Positions 1 to 8,846 of a stretch of 53,346 bases of DNA are shown piece after piece. The position numbers and the translations under genes are program-made. The DNA comes from Bacteroidales bacterium. Its GTDB lineage: Bacteria; Bacteroidota; Bacteroidia; Bacteroidales; Bacteroidaceae. The notes beneath the pieces are model-generated. The model worked only from the letters and a program-made list of their open reading frames with translations, made no database searches and was not told where the DNA came from. Numbering within the stretch: position 1 is the first letter of the stretch; every line of letters begins with the position of its first letter. The stretch lies in contig SFCY01000002.1 of the NCBI GenBank assembly GCA_004558865.1, positions 1 to 53,346 on the forward strand, in the 5' to 3' direction.

Positions 1-1
1 A

Positions 2-17
2 GTGTAGCGGGCTACAC
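2..17. repeat. Short palindrome at the window edge
   Basis: Arms GTGTAGC and GCTACAC are separated by GG. No T-tract follows, so it is not an obvious terminator. The neighbouring gene lies outside the window, so its role cannot be judged. Confidence 0.4.
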
Positions 18-70
18 GACCGATGAGACTTGACGTTTTGAGACCGATAGATGCAGAAGACTACCGAAAT

Positions 71-129
71 AACATATATACATATCGGATTGGTTTTTAA
101 ACCAAATTATTAGAACCGGCCCTAATTCA
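71..129. repeat. Dispersed AT-rich repeat, copy 1
   Basis: About 59 bp in a gene-free stretch. It shares an ACATATATACA segment, a TTGGTTT..AAACC segment and a terminal TTAGAACC with the sequence at 36431-36500. The final part also matches 53108-53134. Inside it TTGGTTT and AAACCAA form a small palindrome. The rest of 1-233 shows no gene or recognisable RNA. Confidence 0.6.
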
Positions 130-233
130 CAATTCATTATCGGTGTGCCATCCCGCCAGCCAGCCACACTCTTATGCTACTCACGTTGCATGGACGTGTC
201 CCGGCAGGGTGCTCCTCATCTGAAAGTAATAAA

Positions 234-275
234 AAGCAAGGCTGATTCTCAATCTGCCAAGAATCAGCCTTGCTT
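234..275 (-). terminator. Intrinsic terminator of the DUF3267 gene
   Basis: Two perfect 16-nt arms (234-249 and 260-275) flank a 10-nt loop. Read on the minus strand the stem is followed by a T-rich run. It begins 5 bp after the end of the DUF3267 gene. Confidence 0.85.
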
Positions 276-280
276 GTTTC

Positions 281-844
281 CTACCCTTCTCCTTCAGACC
301 CTTTCTCCATCACGTAGAATCCGGCCTCCGAGGGATGGTCAAGGAAGAGAGCATCCTTGGGTTCTTTCAGCATGAGCCAGGTCATCCAGATGTCGCCCGC
401 TGCCGCGGCGAAGAAGATTAAGCCGAAGAGCAGCCACCACACATTGCCGTTGAACCAGGACACCACGGCGGGCACCACTCCCAATACCGCACAGGGCATC
501 ATGGCTCCGGCGATGTAGCGACCCCGGCTCATCGGTTCGGAGTAGTGGCAATAGGGTGTGACGTATTTCCACATAACTCCGAAATTGACGTGGCGGAATC
601 CTCCTTTGTTGAGCAAAGCCCACGTGAGTCCGTGCAGCCCCTCGTGTGCCAGTACGCCGATGACCACTGTCGCCAACAGCACCAAGGGGTACTTGCCTGT
701 CGACGCTCCTTTGGGAACGTGGAGATACCATTCTGGCCACAAGAGCCAGAAGGGAACGAAAAACACAAGGATAGCTCCCACGAGCAGTGCAACGCTGAAC
801 ACATTGGCCTGTGTTATGCTGATAGACACTTTTCTTTTTTCCAT
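281..844 (-). CDS. DUF3267 family membrane metalloprotease-like protein
   Basis: A 187-residue integral membrane protein of the DUF3267 family, which resembles membrane-embedded zinc peptidases. An HEGLH motif (residues 67-71) sits in a hydrophobic segment, as an intramembrane HExxH zinc site would. About four hydrophobic segments are visible, near residues 14-37, 52-78, 108-130 and 135-160. An Asp in the last one (AAAGDIWM) could be the third metal ligand. Start is ATG. The gene runs in the same direction as the T9SS cargo gene upstream (48 bp gap) and is closed by the hairpin at 234-275. The family assignment follows from the motif and topology; the substrate is unknown. Many family members are annotated only as hypothetical. 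Confidence 0.8.
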   Translation of the reverse strand: MEKRKVSISITQANVFSVALLVGAILVFFVPFWLLWPEWYLHVPKGASTGKYPLVLLATVVIGVLAHEGLHGLTWALLNKGGFRHVNFGVMWKYVTPYCHYSEPMSRGRYIAGAMMPCAVLGVVPAVVSWFNGNVWWLLFGLIFFAAAAGDIWMTWLMLKEPKDALFLDHPSEAGFYVMEKGSEGEG

Positions 845-892
845 ATTCCTCGTTGTTCAGTGCATGCTTGTGATGTAGCTGGCTTTTTTCTG

Positions 893-1771
893 TTATTTGA
901 TGAATTTCATCTGTCTCTTTCCCAGCTTGCTGTCAGCCTGTATCAGGTAGATACCCTTTGGCAGATGGGCTATGTCCAGTTCGCACTCTTGTTGGCCCGC
1001 CCGCTGCGTAATGAGTAGCTCGCCCTTGATGGAATAGACGCGGATGGAGGTTGGAGCAGCCAGTCCACCGACATGAACCGTCTCGTGGTTGGAACTGAGC
1101 GTGAAGGGCACCTCACCTGAGCGGAGGGTGGGTTGACTGATGGCGTCAGTCACTTTGGCGCCGCTTATGCATAGGTTGTTGAAAAAGACATTGTACCAAG
1201 ATTCGTCGAACTTCGTGTTCAAGTATCTGAATGCGAGATAGACCGCTCCGTCAGTCTGAGGAATGGCTATGTCCTTCCTCACCAGATGCGTCTGGTCCAT
1301 ATACAAATAGTTGTCGCCCCTCACGTCCAACAGCACCTCTCTCGCCGCGGCCTCTCGGGGGTTCTGACTGCCAGTCAGCATGTAGAGGGCAATGGTGTCG
1401 TTGTCGCCCATGCGGTACATCCAGCCCACATTCCAAAACTCGATGGAGTCAATTTTTCCCTCCTGATTGATTTCCAAAGGTGGGGAGACAAACCAATCGT
1501 CGGCTGTGCCAACTTTCATGCCGGGAGCATAGTCGTGATAGAGTCCATTGTAGATTGCCCATCCCGGTCCTTCGGTGTCGCCGAGACGGTATTGCTTCCA
1601 ATCTTTCGCTTGCTCCTTGCTGTTGAATGTGAAGGGGATGGTGTCTTCGTTCTCATCAGCTGCCTCTGTGGGGTAGGAGGGCGAGAGCGGAAGTTGAGGA
1701 GCCGGAGCTTTGCCCTTGGCGCCAGCCATGGACATTACGAGTAGTGCACTGCAAAGTAGAAAATTTCCCAT
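893..1771 (-). CDS. Secreted choice-of-anchor J-like protein with T9SS sorting tail
   Basis: A 292-residue protein with an N-terminal signal peptide (MGNFLLCSALLVMSMAGAKG). A central beta-rich region (about 45-205) looks like a choice-of-anchor J / MAM-like adhesion domain, with the pattern W..Y..GD..GPGWAIYNG early and an FDESWYNVFF stretch late. The last 70 residues match a type A T9SS sorting domain: VYSIKGELL, then LPKGIYLIQ, ending KRQMKFIK. It should therefore cross the outer membrane by the Por system and be cleaved and anchored or released at the surface. No catalytic motif is seen, so a binding or structural role is more likely than an enzymatic one. The start ATG is clear. Confidence 0.75.
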   Translation of the reverse strand: MGNFLLCSALLVMSMAGAKGKAPAPQLPLSPSYPTEAADENEDTIPFTFNSKEQAKDWKQYRLGDTEGPGWAIYNGLYHDYAPGMKVGTADDWFVSPPLEINQEGKIDSIEFWNVGWMYRMGDNDTIALYMLTGSQNPREAAAREVLLDVRGDNYLYMDQTHLVRKDIAIPQTDGAVYLAFRYLNTKFDESWYNVFFNNLCISGAKVTDAISQPTLRSGEVPFTLSSNHETVHVGGLAAPTSIRVYSIKGELLITQRAGQQECELDIAHLPKGIYLIQADSKLGKRQMKFIK

Positions 1772-1853
1772 AGTCTTATAATTTACCTAAAATCTGCAGC
1801 ACTTTAATTTAGATTTATTTATAAATTCCTGAGCTACATTTTGTTGCTCTGGA

Positions 1854-1929
1854 TTTTGCCATGTCGGAAAATCCACTTAACTTTGTGCTGCGAAAAAAGT
1901 AAAAGAATCACCAACAGGACATGGCAAAA
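1854..1929. repeat. Inverted repeat upstream of the T9SS cargo gene
   Basis: Perfect 12-nt arms TTTTGCCATGTC (1854-1865) and GACATGGCAAAA (1918-1929) are 52 nt apart. A second small repeat, TGGATTTT with AAAATCCA, overlaps the left arm. It lies about 80-160 bp upstream of the ATG at 1771, in the 355-bp gap before the DedA gene. It may be paired operator half-sites or an RNA stem. The rest of the gap shows no gene. Confidence 0.5.
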
Positions 1930-2137
1930 ATACGAATAAAATCTGAGAATCTTACACCTTTTGGTGGAATTTTCTTCAATTCAAGAGAGAAATCATACAG
2001 TTGCGGATTTTAGGTATGCAAAGATTCTACCGTCTCTGTAGCTTTCGGCAAGGCGATGTACATTCTGACCATACAAACGCAGAGTGCGGTATGTCGCTCC
2101 CTGAGTGATAATGACCATGGCTTGCCATGGAAGGCCT

Positions 2138-2782
2138 TCATTCCTGCGTGTTGGACAAAGATTTGTGGCGGCGCACGAGATAGCGGATGATGAAATAGAC
2201 CAAGGCGATGGCTACAATCATGCAGATGACCACCTTTATGTATTCACCGTATTCCAATATCTTGTCGTTGAGTTGCTCTTCAGGCACAATGTCGTGGAGA
2301 TACCAGCCCAAGACAGCGAGTATGGCGTGCCATGCACCGGCGCCGATGGTGGTGTAGAGCAGGAATTTCCAATAGTTCATCTTTGCCAGTCCGGCGGGGA
2401 TGGATATCAGGTGGCGAATGCCGGGAATGAGCCGTCCCGTTATGGTGGCCACCATGCCATGGTCGTCGAAGTATTTCTCGCTCTTCTCCACCTTGCTCTG
2501 ATTGAGCAGGCAAAGGTGCCCCACTCGGCTGTTGGCAAACTTGTAGATGATGGGGCGTCCCAGATAGTAGCCGGCCAGATAGTTGATGGTGGCTCCAGTC
2601 ATGGCTCCCAAGGTGGCGAAAAGCACCACAAGCCAAATGTTGAGGTGTCCTGCTGCAGAATGATAAGCTGCTGGGGCCACGACCAACTCGCTGGGAACGG
2701 GTACGACTGTACTTTCAAGGAGCATGAGAAGGTAAACCGTGCCGTAATTGAGGTTTGACAAAAGGGATGTTATCCAATTCAT
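2138..2782 (-). CDS. DedA family membrane protein
   Basis: A 214-residue DedA/SNARE-associated (VTT) membrane protein. The family is linked to lipid-carrier flipping and membrane homeostasis. Visible landmarks are the early E-(S/T)-x-x-P-x-P signature (LLESTVVPVPSELV, about 20-33), the GAxxGxxxNYxxGYxxG helix (about 60-80) and the FxGRxxPGxRxxxSxPAG signature (TITGRLIPGIRHLISIPAG, about 111-129). Several membrane helices follow. An upstream in-frame TTG (2788) exists, but ATG at 2782 is preferred. It lies 12 bp downstream of the TPR gene and is probably cotranscribed with it. Confidence 0.9.
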   Translation of the reverse strand: MNWITSLLSNLNYGTVYLLMLLESTVVPVPSELVVAPAAYHSAAGHLNIWLVVLFATLGAMTGATINYLAGYYLGRPIIYKFANSRVGHLCLLNQSKVEKSEKYFDDHGMVATITGRLIPGIRHLISIPAGLAKMNYWKFLLYTTIGAGAWHAILAVLGWYLHDIVPEEQLNDKILEYGEYIKVVICMIVAIALVYFIIRYLVRRHKSLSNTQE

Positions 2783-2794
2783 TTCCAAAATATG

Positions 2795-4201
2795 TTATTT
2801 GTTACATACAATCTTCCAGTAGTCTTCCGGCCGCACGTTGTCGGGAATCTGGTCTGCGAAGACATACCCCACTTCATCGGGACAGCGGCTGCACGCTATG
2901 CGAAGGTATTTCTTGTAGTCGTCAATCTCGTTGAGGTGGAGGCAGTCGTCGGCGAGATAGGCGAATCCCATGTTCAGCTCCTCGTTTGTGGTCTGGAGGA
3001 TGTAATTGTGTATGCAGTAGGAATAGTCGTAAAGCTCGCAGTCGTGGAGCGCCATGCTGATGCTGATGACCACCAAGGAGAGGGAGTCGCCGCAATACAC
3101 GGCTTGGTTGAAGCAGAGCTGAGCCTCAGAGAAGCTGCTGGCGAATAAGTGGAGATAGCCCTTGAAGACATACACTTGCCAACGCTCTATGTTCTTGAGG
3201 CTGAACATGCGGTCGGCCCAATGCTGCGCCTCGTCGGTCAGCTTCATCGAACTCAGACACAGGCACAACTGCCTCTCCACCTCATAGAGGTTCTCATCGT
3301 CGTCTGTCATCTCTGCAATGGAGTCCTCCAGCATCCTGCGGGCTTTGGGGTATTGCTTCAGCGCCATGAGGACTACGGCCTGGAAAGCGGTGCCCAAAGC
3401 ATGGTTGCCCACGTCGGTATATCGCTCGTAGTATTTCAGTGCTTCCTTGTAGTTGCCCAAAGTGAAGAGTCCGTTGGCCTTGTTGAGCAAGGCCTCGTCG
3501 TCGTTAGGGTTGATGGCGATGCTGTATTCGCTGCTCTCGATGGAGTCGTGTACATCGTTGCGCAGGAACTGGGATGTGGCCAGCGTGTTCCAGTAAGGTG
3601 CAGAGTAGGGATCCTGGTCGAGCAGGCGGTTGAAAATCTTCTCGCTCTCCTCGTAGTGGCCGCGATAGAGGGCTATGCGTCCCTTCGCCTCCTGATAGTC
3701 GGCTTGGTCGGGCTCGTCGGAGAGGCTGAGCCAATGCTGTGCCTCGTCCATCCTGTAATAGTCGCACATCAGCAAGGCCACGTCGAGCACGAAGTCGGCC
3801 CGGTCGTCCTCATCGTCCAAATGGTCGTAGGCATCCTCCAGATACGTCTCCGCGTCTTTATATTTCCCTCTTACGAGAAGGATTTCTGCGTAGAGATAGT
3901 AGTAGTCGAGGTCGTCGGTGTCCTCTATTTGCTCCATCCAGCTCTCGGCCTTGTCGGGGTCTTTGTGGATAATCAGTTCAAAACGGGCTCTGAATACCAA
4001 TGGGCGCAAGGAATGGGGGAACATGGCGATGGCCCGGTCGCACACATCCAAGGCCTCATCGTCGCGATGCTGCATGTGGTAGTATTCGGCGATGTCGGCC
4101 ATGTCGTCTGAATCCAAAAATACGGAGAGGCCTTGTTGTCGGGCCTCTTCGTATTTCGCAAGCTTTTCCTTGAACTCTTTCGAGTTGAAGAACTCGTCCA
4201 T
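2795..4201 (-). CDS. Tetratricopeptide repeat protein
   Basis: A 468-residue, strongly acidic protein without signal peptide or membrane segments, so probably cytoplasmic. It consists of degenerate TPR units of about 34 residues. Examples are the helix pairs around YHMQHRDDEALDVCDRAI, AEILLVRGKYKDAETYLEDA and NGLFTLGNYKEALKYYERY. Such arrays bind other proteins; no enzymatic domain is visible. It is first in a probable two-gene unit with the DedA gene. The 99-bp gap upstream separates it from glnS. Orthologues are common hypothetical TPR proteins in Bacteroidota; no specific partner can be named. Confidence 0.85.
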   Translation of the reverse strand: MDEFFNSKEFKEKLAKYEEARQQGLSVFLDSDDMADIAEYYHMQHRDDEALDVCDRAIAMFPHSLRPLVFRARFELIIHKDPDKAESWMEQIEDTDDLDYYYLYAEILLVRGKYKDAETYLEDAYDHLDDEDDRADFVLDVALLMCDYYRMDEAQHWLSLSDEPDQADYQEAKGRIALYRGHYEESEKIFNRLLDQDPYSAPYWNTLATSQFLRNDVHDSIESSEYSIAINPNDDEALLNKANGLFTLGNYKEALKYYERYTDVGNHALGTAFQAVVLMALKQYPKARRMLEDSIAEMTDDDENLYEVERQLCLCLSSMKLTDEAQHWADRMFSLKNIERWQVYVFKGYLHLFASSFSEAQLCFNQAVYCGDSLSLVVISISMALHDCELYDYSYCIHNYILQTTNEELNMGFAYLADDCLHLNEIDDYKKYLRIACSRCPDEVGYVFADQIPDNVRPEDYWKIVCNK

Positions 4202-4300
4202 GAATCTATGTTTTTGATTTGGAAACGGGAGCGCTTGCCCCCTTATTATATATTCATATAGGAGAGCAAGGCGCGTCCGCTGATAACGTAGGGCAACAGA

Positions 4301-6022
4301 CTATTTGCCCATTTGCTTGGCCCAGGTGTCCTTGAGTCCTACAGTCTTGTTGAACACGGGATGCCCGCTGCCGCCATCGGGGTCGGCCATGAAGTAGCCC
4401 ACGCGCTGGAACTGAAGATATTCGCCGGGCTTGCGCTCTGCCGCGAATTTCTCCACATAGCAGTTGGTGAACACATGGAGGCTGTCGGGATTGAGCAGCT
4501 CGCGGAAGTCGCGCTCATCGGCGGAGGGGTTCTCCACGTTGAAGAGTCGGTCGTATTCGCGAACCTCGGCCTTGATGCAGGCGTCGGCGCTCACCCAGTG
4601 GAGGGTTCCCTTCACCTTTCGGTTGGCTCCTTCCATACCGCTCTTGCTCTGTGGGTCGTATTCGGCCTGAATCTCCGTGATGTTGCCATCGGCATCCTTT
4701 GTGCAGCCCGTGCATTTCACGATGTAGGCGTTCTTCAGTCGCACTTCCTTGCCCGGTGTCATGCGGAAGAATTTCTTGGGGGCGTCCTCCATGAAGTCGG
4801 CGCGCTCTATCCACAGATTGCGGGTGAACGTGATGGTGTGGCTTCCTGCGGTATCGTCCTCTGGGTTGTTGATGGCCTCCATTTCCTCGCTCTGTTCTTC
4901 GGGATAGTTGGTGATGACCAGCTTCACGGGGTCGAGGACGGCGCTCACGCGTGTGGCCCTCTTGTTGAGGTCGTCGCGCACGGCGGCCTCCAACAGGGCC
5001 ATGTCGTTGAGGGCGTCGAATTTGGTGTAGCCAATGGATTTGATGAAGTTGCGTATGCTCTCCGGGCTGTAGCCCCGGCGGCGCATGCCGCAGAGGGTGG
5101 GCATTCGTGGGTCGTCCCACCCGTTGACGAAATGCTCGTCCACGAGGGTGTGGAGCTTGCGCTTCGACATCACTGTGTAGGTGAGGTTCAAGCGGTTGAA
5201 CTCTATCTGGCGGGGGCGGTAGTTGTCCATTCCTTTGGCTGCCGTTCCATCGTATTCCTTCAGGAAGTCCACGAACTTGTCGTAGAGCGGACGGTGGGGC
5301 ACGAACTCAAGCGTGCAGATGGAGTGGGTCACGCCCTCGAAGTAGTCGCTCTGCCCATGGGCGAAGTCGTACATGGGATAGCAGTGCCACTTTGTGCCCG
5401 TGCGATGGTGGGGAGTCTGGATGATGCGGTAGATGATGGGGTCGCGGAAGTGCATGTTGGGATTGCCCATGTCGAGTTTGGCTCTCAGCACCATGCTTCC
5501 CTCCACTGCCTCGGGGGTGTTCATCTGCTGGAACAGGCGCAGGTTCTCCTCTACGGGACGGTCGCGATAGGGTGAGGCCACGCCGGGAGTGGTCGGCGTA
5601 CCCTTCTGCTCTGCAATCTGCTCCGCGGTTTGTTCGTCTACGTAGGCCCTGCCTTGCTTGATCATCCAGATGGCAAAGTCCCACAGCTGCTGGAAATAGT
5701 CGGAGGCATAATAGATGTTTCCCCACTTGAATCCTAACCATTCGATGTCGTTGAGGATGTTCTCAACGTATTCCGTGTTTTCCTTGCTTGGGTTGGTGTC
5801 GTCGAACCTCAGGTTGCAGACACCATTGTAGCGTTCGGCCACTCCGAAGTCCATGCAGATGGCTTTGGCATGTCCGATGTGCAGGTAGCCGTTGGGCTCC
5901 GGCGGGAACCGAGTCTGTATGCGGCCGTCGTTCTTTCCGGCGGCGAGGTCCTCTTCAACCAATTGTTCTACGAAACTCAGGCTGTGCTTCTCTTCTGTCT
6001 CAGCTTCTGTCTTCTTCGTCAT
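4301..6022 (-). CDS. glnS: Glutamine--tRNA ligase
   Basis: A class I aminoacyl-tRNA synthetase of 573 residues that charges tRNA-Gln. The ATP-binding signature PEPNGYLHIGHAKA lies about 40 residues from the start. The second signature, in the KMSKS position, reads VMSKRK and is followed by the GlnRS/GluRS-typical segment WDDPRMPTLCGMRRRG. The C-terminal half is the beta-barrel anticodon-binding region. A longer frame begins at 6076. ATG at 6022 (MTKKTEAETEEK) is preferred because the upstream residues look like translated leader. A TATCTTTG box lies at 6120-6127. Confidence 0.97.
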   Translation of the reverse strand: MTKKTEAETEEKHSLSFVEQLVEEDLAAGKNDGRIQTRFPPEPNGYLHIGHAKAICMDFGVAERYNGVCNLRFDDTNPSKENTEYVENILNDIEWLGFKWGNIYYASDYFQQLWDFAIWMIKQGRAYVDEQTAEQIAEQKGTPTTPGVASPYRDRPVEENLRLFQQMNTPEAVEGSMVLRAKLDMGNPNMHFRDPIIYRIIQTPHHRTGTKWHCYPMYDFAHGQSDYFEGVTHSICTLEFVPHRPLYDKFVDFLKEYDGTAAKGMDNYRPRQIEFNRLNLTYTVMSKRKLHTLVDEHFVNGWDDPRMPTLCGMRRRGYSPESIRNFIKSIGYTKFDALNDMALLEAAVRDDLNKRATRVSAVLDPVKLVITNYPEEQSEEMEAINNPEDDTAGSHTITFTRNLWIERADFMEDAPKKFFRMTPGKEVRLKNAYIVKCTGCTKDADGNITEIQAEYDPQSKSGMEGANRKVKGTLHWVSADACIKAEVREYDRLFNVENPSADERDFRELLNPDSLHVFTNCYVEKFAAERKPGEYLQFQRVGYFMADPDGGSGHPVFNKTVGLKDTWAKQMGK

Positions 6023-6119
6023 AATGTATAGATGTTTGTTTTTGTGTCTTGTGCCGTTGTTGGCAAGTCTGGGCATGGCGATCCTTCCGCTCTCTGCCTT
6101 ATGCCTGTCTAATTTTCTG

Positions 6120-6127
6120 CAAAGATA
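6120..6127 (-). promoter_or_regulatory. Candidate -7 box for glnS
   Basis: On the minus strand this reads TATCTTTG, matching the Bacteroidota -7 element TAnnTTTG, about 100 bp upstream of the chosen glnS start. No convincing -33 element is seen at the expected spacing. Confidence 0.45.
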
Positions 6128-6210
6128 ACAAAAAGATTGGATATTGGCAGTGTGGGCTGTGCGTTTTTTATTGGTTCAGCCTGTCGCCCCTCCGCTCTTT
6201 TCAAAACCAA

Positions 6211-6248
6211 GAAGCCCGCCATCGGCATCGATTGCGCTGGCGGGCTTC
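6211..6248 (-). terminator. Terminator downstream of the class A PBP gene
   Basis: Perfect 11-nt arms GAAGCCCGCCA and TGGCGGGCTTC with a 16-nt loop lie 9 bp past the stop of the penicillin-binding protein gene. The T-tract on the minus strand is interrupted (TTGGTTTT). Confidence 0.75.
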
Positions 6249-6257
6249 GTGATTGGG

Positions 6258-8780
6258 CTAAAAGTCGTCCATCGTCACTTCCTTTGGACGCTTTGGAGTC
6301 TCCTTCTTCTTGGGCTCAGCCGCGGATTCCTTCTTGGTGTCAGTGGAGGTGGAGGGCGCGGCCTCTTTCTGGTTGTCGGGCGTGGCTATGGGGTTGCCAT
6401 CCTCGTCCAATTCTATATCTTCGTTGATGACTTCTGTCGAGTCGTTTGTCTCCTGGTGCTTCACCGGCTGATAATAGCTTGCGCACTCATACATGTCGCT
6501 TGTGATGTCGGGGTCTTGTGGTTTCTTGAACTTCGCGCGGTACTGCTTGAAGTTCGGGTCGGCCAAGAGCGACTTGAGGAAGTAGCCACAGATGGGCAGA
6601 GCCGTGCGGCTCCCCTGTCCCAATGCTCCTGTGCGGAAGTGGATGCTGCGGTACTCGCCGCCCACCCAGGCACCTACGACCAGATTAGGGCTGACACCCA
6701 TGAACCAAGCGTCGGAGTGGTTGTTTGAGGTTCCTGTCTTGCCGCCCCAGTCGCAGTCGCGGAAGTCGCCCACATAGCCGTTGAGGCTCTGCGAGGTGCC
6801 GCCGGGCTCACGCAGGCCACCCATCAGCATTTGCTGCATCAGGAAGGCACTCTTGTAGGGAACGGCCTGTTCTGTGTCGTCGGGAGCGACATACACCTCT
6901 TTGCCTTTCGAGTCTACAATCCGCGTGACGAGCACCGGGTCGTGGTGCTTTCCGTCGTTGGCGATGGTGCTGTAGGCGTCGGCCAGTTCGAGCAGGTTGA
7001 CGTCGGAAGACCCCAGCGCCAATGACGGCGTGTCGTCGAGCGGACTCTGTATGCCCATCTTCTGTGCCGTCTCGATGATGGAGCGAATGCCCACTTCCTG
7101 CCCCAACCTCACGGCGATGGAATTGATGCTCTTGGCGAAAGCGCCCTTCAGCGGAATGGAGTCGCCGGAGAATGAACCGTTGGCGTTGGTGGGCGTCCAC
7201 GTCACTTCTTTCTTCTGGATCTTGTCGTAGACCTGCATGGAGATGTATTCGTCGCGCCGTTTGTCGCAGGGGGTGAGGCCTTGGTTCATGGCCTCCGTGT
7301 AGACAAAGAGCTTGAAAGTGGAGCCCGGCTGGCGCATGGCCTTCACCTTGTCGTATTTCCAAGTGTTGAAATCCACGTCGCCCACCCAGGCCTTCACGGC
7401 TCCCGACTGGGGCTCCATGGCGATGAAGGCGCAGTGCATGAAGTGGACCATATAGCGGATGGAGTCCATCGTCGAAAGTTCCATTTCCTTAAAGCCTTTC
7501 TCATAGTCGAACACCTTCACTTTGTGGGGTTTGTTCATATAATATTCAACGGAATCAGGCTGTCCCGCATACCTTGCTTGGAGCATCTTGTAGGTGGGCA
7601 GTCTGTGGGCGATGTTCTCGATGAAGCCGGGAATCACCTGTCCGTTCTCATCTATCCAGCACTCGCGCTTGTTCCATGGTCCCCAATGGTTTTCAAAATT
7701 GCGCTGCACTTGCTTCATCTGTTTGATGGCTGCCTCTTCGGCATATTTCTGCATACGCGAGTCGAGTGTTGTGTAGATTTTCAGCCCGTCGGAGTAGAGG
7801 TCGTAGCCATTCTCATCGCACCAAGGCTTGAGATAGTCGGCAACGGCATTGCGGAAATATTGGGCTATGCCATCGTAGTTCTCCTCTATGTGGAGGTTGA
7901 GTTTGAGGGGGATTTCCTTGAGCGAGTCGCATTCCGCCTTGGTCAGGTCCTTGTGGGTGTACATGTTGTTCAACACCTGGTTGCGGCGGTTGATGGAGTT
8001 CTCCGGGTTGGTTCTTGGGTTGTAGTAGGATGTGGCCTTGAGCATGCCCACCAAAACGGCGCACTGCTCTGTGGTCAAATCCTTTGGCGTGGTGTTGAAG
8101 TAGGTGCGCGCTCCCGTCTTGATGCCGTATGCGTTGGAGCCGAAATCCACCGTGTTGGCATACATGGTTAGGATTTCCTTCTTGCTGTAGACGGTCTCCA
8201 ACTTGGTGGCGATGATCCATTCCTTGCTCTTGATGATAAGTATCCTCACTCCCGGAATGTGTCCCAAGAGTCCAGTGGAATACTGTGAGCGCACGCGGAA
8301 CATGTTTTTGGCCAACTGCTGTGTAATGGTCGACGCTCCCCGGCCGTCGTGGCGGAGCAAGGCGTCCTTGGCTGCGGCAAACAATCCTATGGGGTCGATG
8401 CCGAAATGCTTGTAGAAGCGCTCGTCCTCCGTGTCGATGAGAGCCTTGAAGAAGTCGGGGTTCACTTCGTCGTACTTGACGGGCGTTCTGTTCTCATTGA
8501 AATATTTACCAATCAGCACACCATCGGCGGAGTAGATCTCCGACGCTTGTGAGGTTTGCGGGTCAAGAATGCCTGAGAAATAGCCCGGCGACTTGCCAAA
8601 GAGCCAGAGGAAGTTGATGTCTACGGCTCCCAAATACAGGAAGAAGGCCACAATGAAGGAGACGAAACCTATCAGTGTCTTCGTATACCAGGCCTTGCCG
8701 AGGTATAGGTTTTTATACCAAGGCCAGAAGCCTTTAATCTTCTTCCAACTCCATTTGAGGAATCTGATTATTTTCTTCAT
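6258..8780 (-). CDS. Class A penicillin-binding protein (PBP1A-type)
   Basis: A bifunctional peptidoglycan glycosyltransferase/transpeptidase of 840 residues, anchored in the inner membrane by one N-terminal helix (about 34-60). The GT51 domain has the catalytic Glu in TEDERFYKHFG (E118) and the GRGASTITQQLAKN motif (about 146-159). The transpeptidase domain has the nucleophile motif S487-T-F-K490, S551-I-N553 and K681-T-G-T. All three active-site motifs are intact. The last 65 residues are a charged, low-complexity Lys/Glu/Pro tail. A single-gene unit is likely, with its own terminator and a possible TAATTTTG box at 8839-8846 inside the 3' end of miaA. Confidence 0.95.
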   Translation of the reverse strand: MKKIIRFLKWSWKKIKGFWPWYKNLYLGKAWYTKTLIGFVSFIVAFFLYLGAVDINFLWLFGKSPGYFSGILDPQTSQASEIYSADGVLIGKYFNENRTPVKYDEVNPDFFKALIDTEDERFYKHFGIDPIGLFAAAKDALLRHDGRGASTITQQLAKNMFRVRSQYSTGLLGHIPGVRILIIKSKEWIIATKLETVYSKKEILTMYANTVDFGSNAYGIKTGARTYFNTTPKDLTTEQCAVLVGMLKATSYYNPRTNPENSINRRNQVLNNMYTHKDLTKAECDSLKEIPLKLNLHIEENYDGIAQYFRNAVADYLKPWCDENGYDLYSDGLKIYTTLDSRMQKYAEEAAIKQMKQVQRNFENHWGPWNKRECWIDENGQVIPGFIENIAHRLPTYKMLQARYAGQPDSVEYYMNKPHKVKVFDYEKGFKEMELSTMDSIRYMVHFMHCAFIAMEPQSGAVKAWVGDVDFNTWKYDKVKAMRQPGSTFKLFVYTEAMNQGLTPCDKRRDEYISMQVYDKIQKKEVTWTPTNANGSFSGDSIPLKGAFAKSINSIAVRLGQEVGIRSIIETAQKMGIQSPLDDTPSLALGSSDVNLLELADAYSTIANDGKHHDPVLVTRIVDSKGKEVYVAPDDTEQAVPYKSAFLMQQMLMGGLREPGGTSQSLNGYVGDFRDCDWGGKTGTSNNHSDAWFMGVSPNLVVGAWVGGEYRSIHFRTGALGQGSRTALPICGYFLKSLLADPNFKQYRAKFKKPQDPDITSDMYECASYYQPVKHQETNDSTEVINEDIELDEDGNPIATPDNQKEAAPSTSTDTKKESAAEPKKKETPKRPKEVTMDDF

Positions 8781-8838
8781 AGAATCAATAGTCTAAGAAC
8801 AAACCTGTGTCGGTTGATCGTGTTGTTACTTTGTGTCG

Positions 8839-8846
8839 CAAAATTA
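8839..8846 (-). promoter_or_regulatory. Candidate -7 box for the PBP gene
   Basis: On the minus strand this reads TAATTTTG. It overlaps the miaA stop codon and lies about 60 bp upstream of the PBP start. The -33 element is weak. Confidence 0.4.

Noticed and set aside
1..280. Possible riboswitch in the left intergenic region
   Set aside because: No conserved cobalamin, TPP, SAM or FMN motif was found; the only solid structure is the terminator at 234-275.
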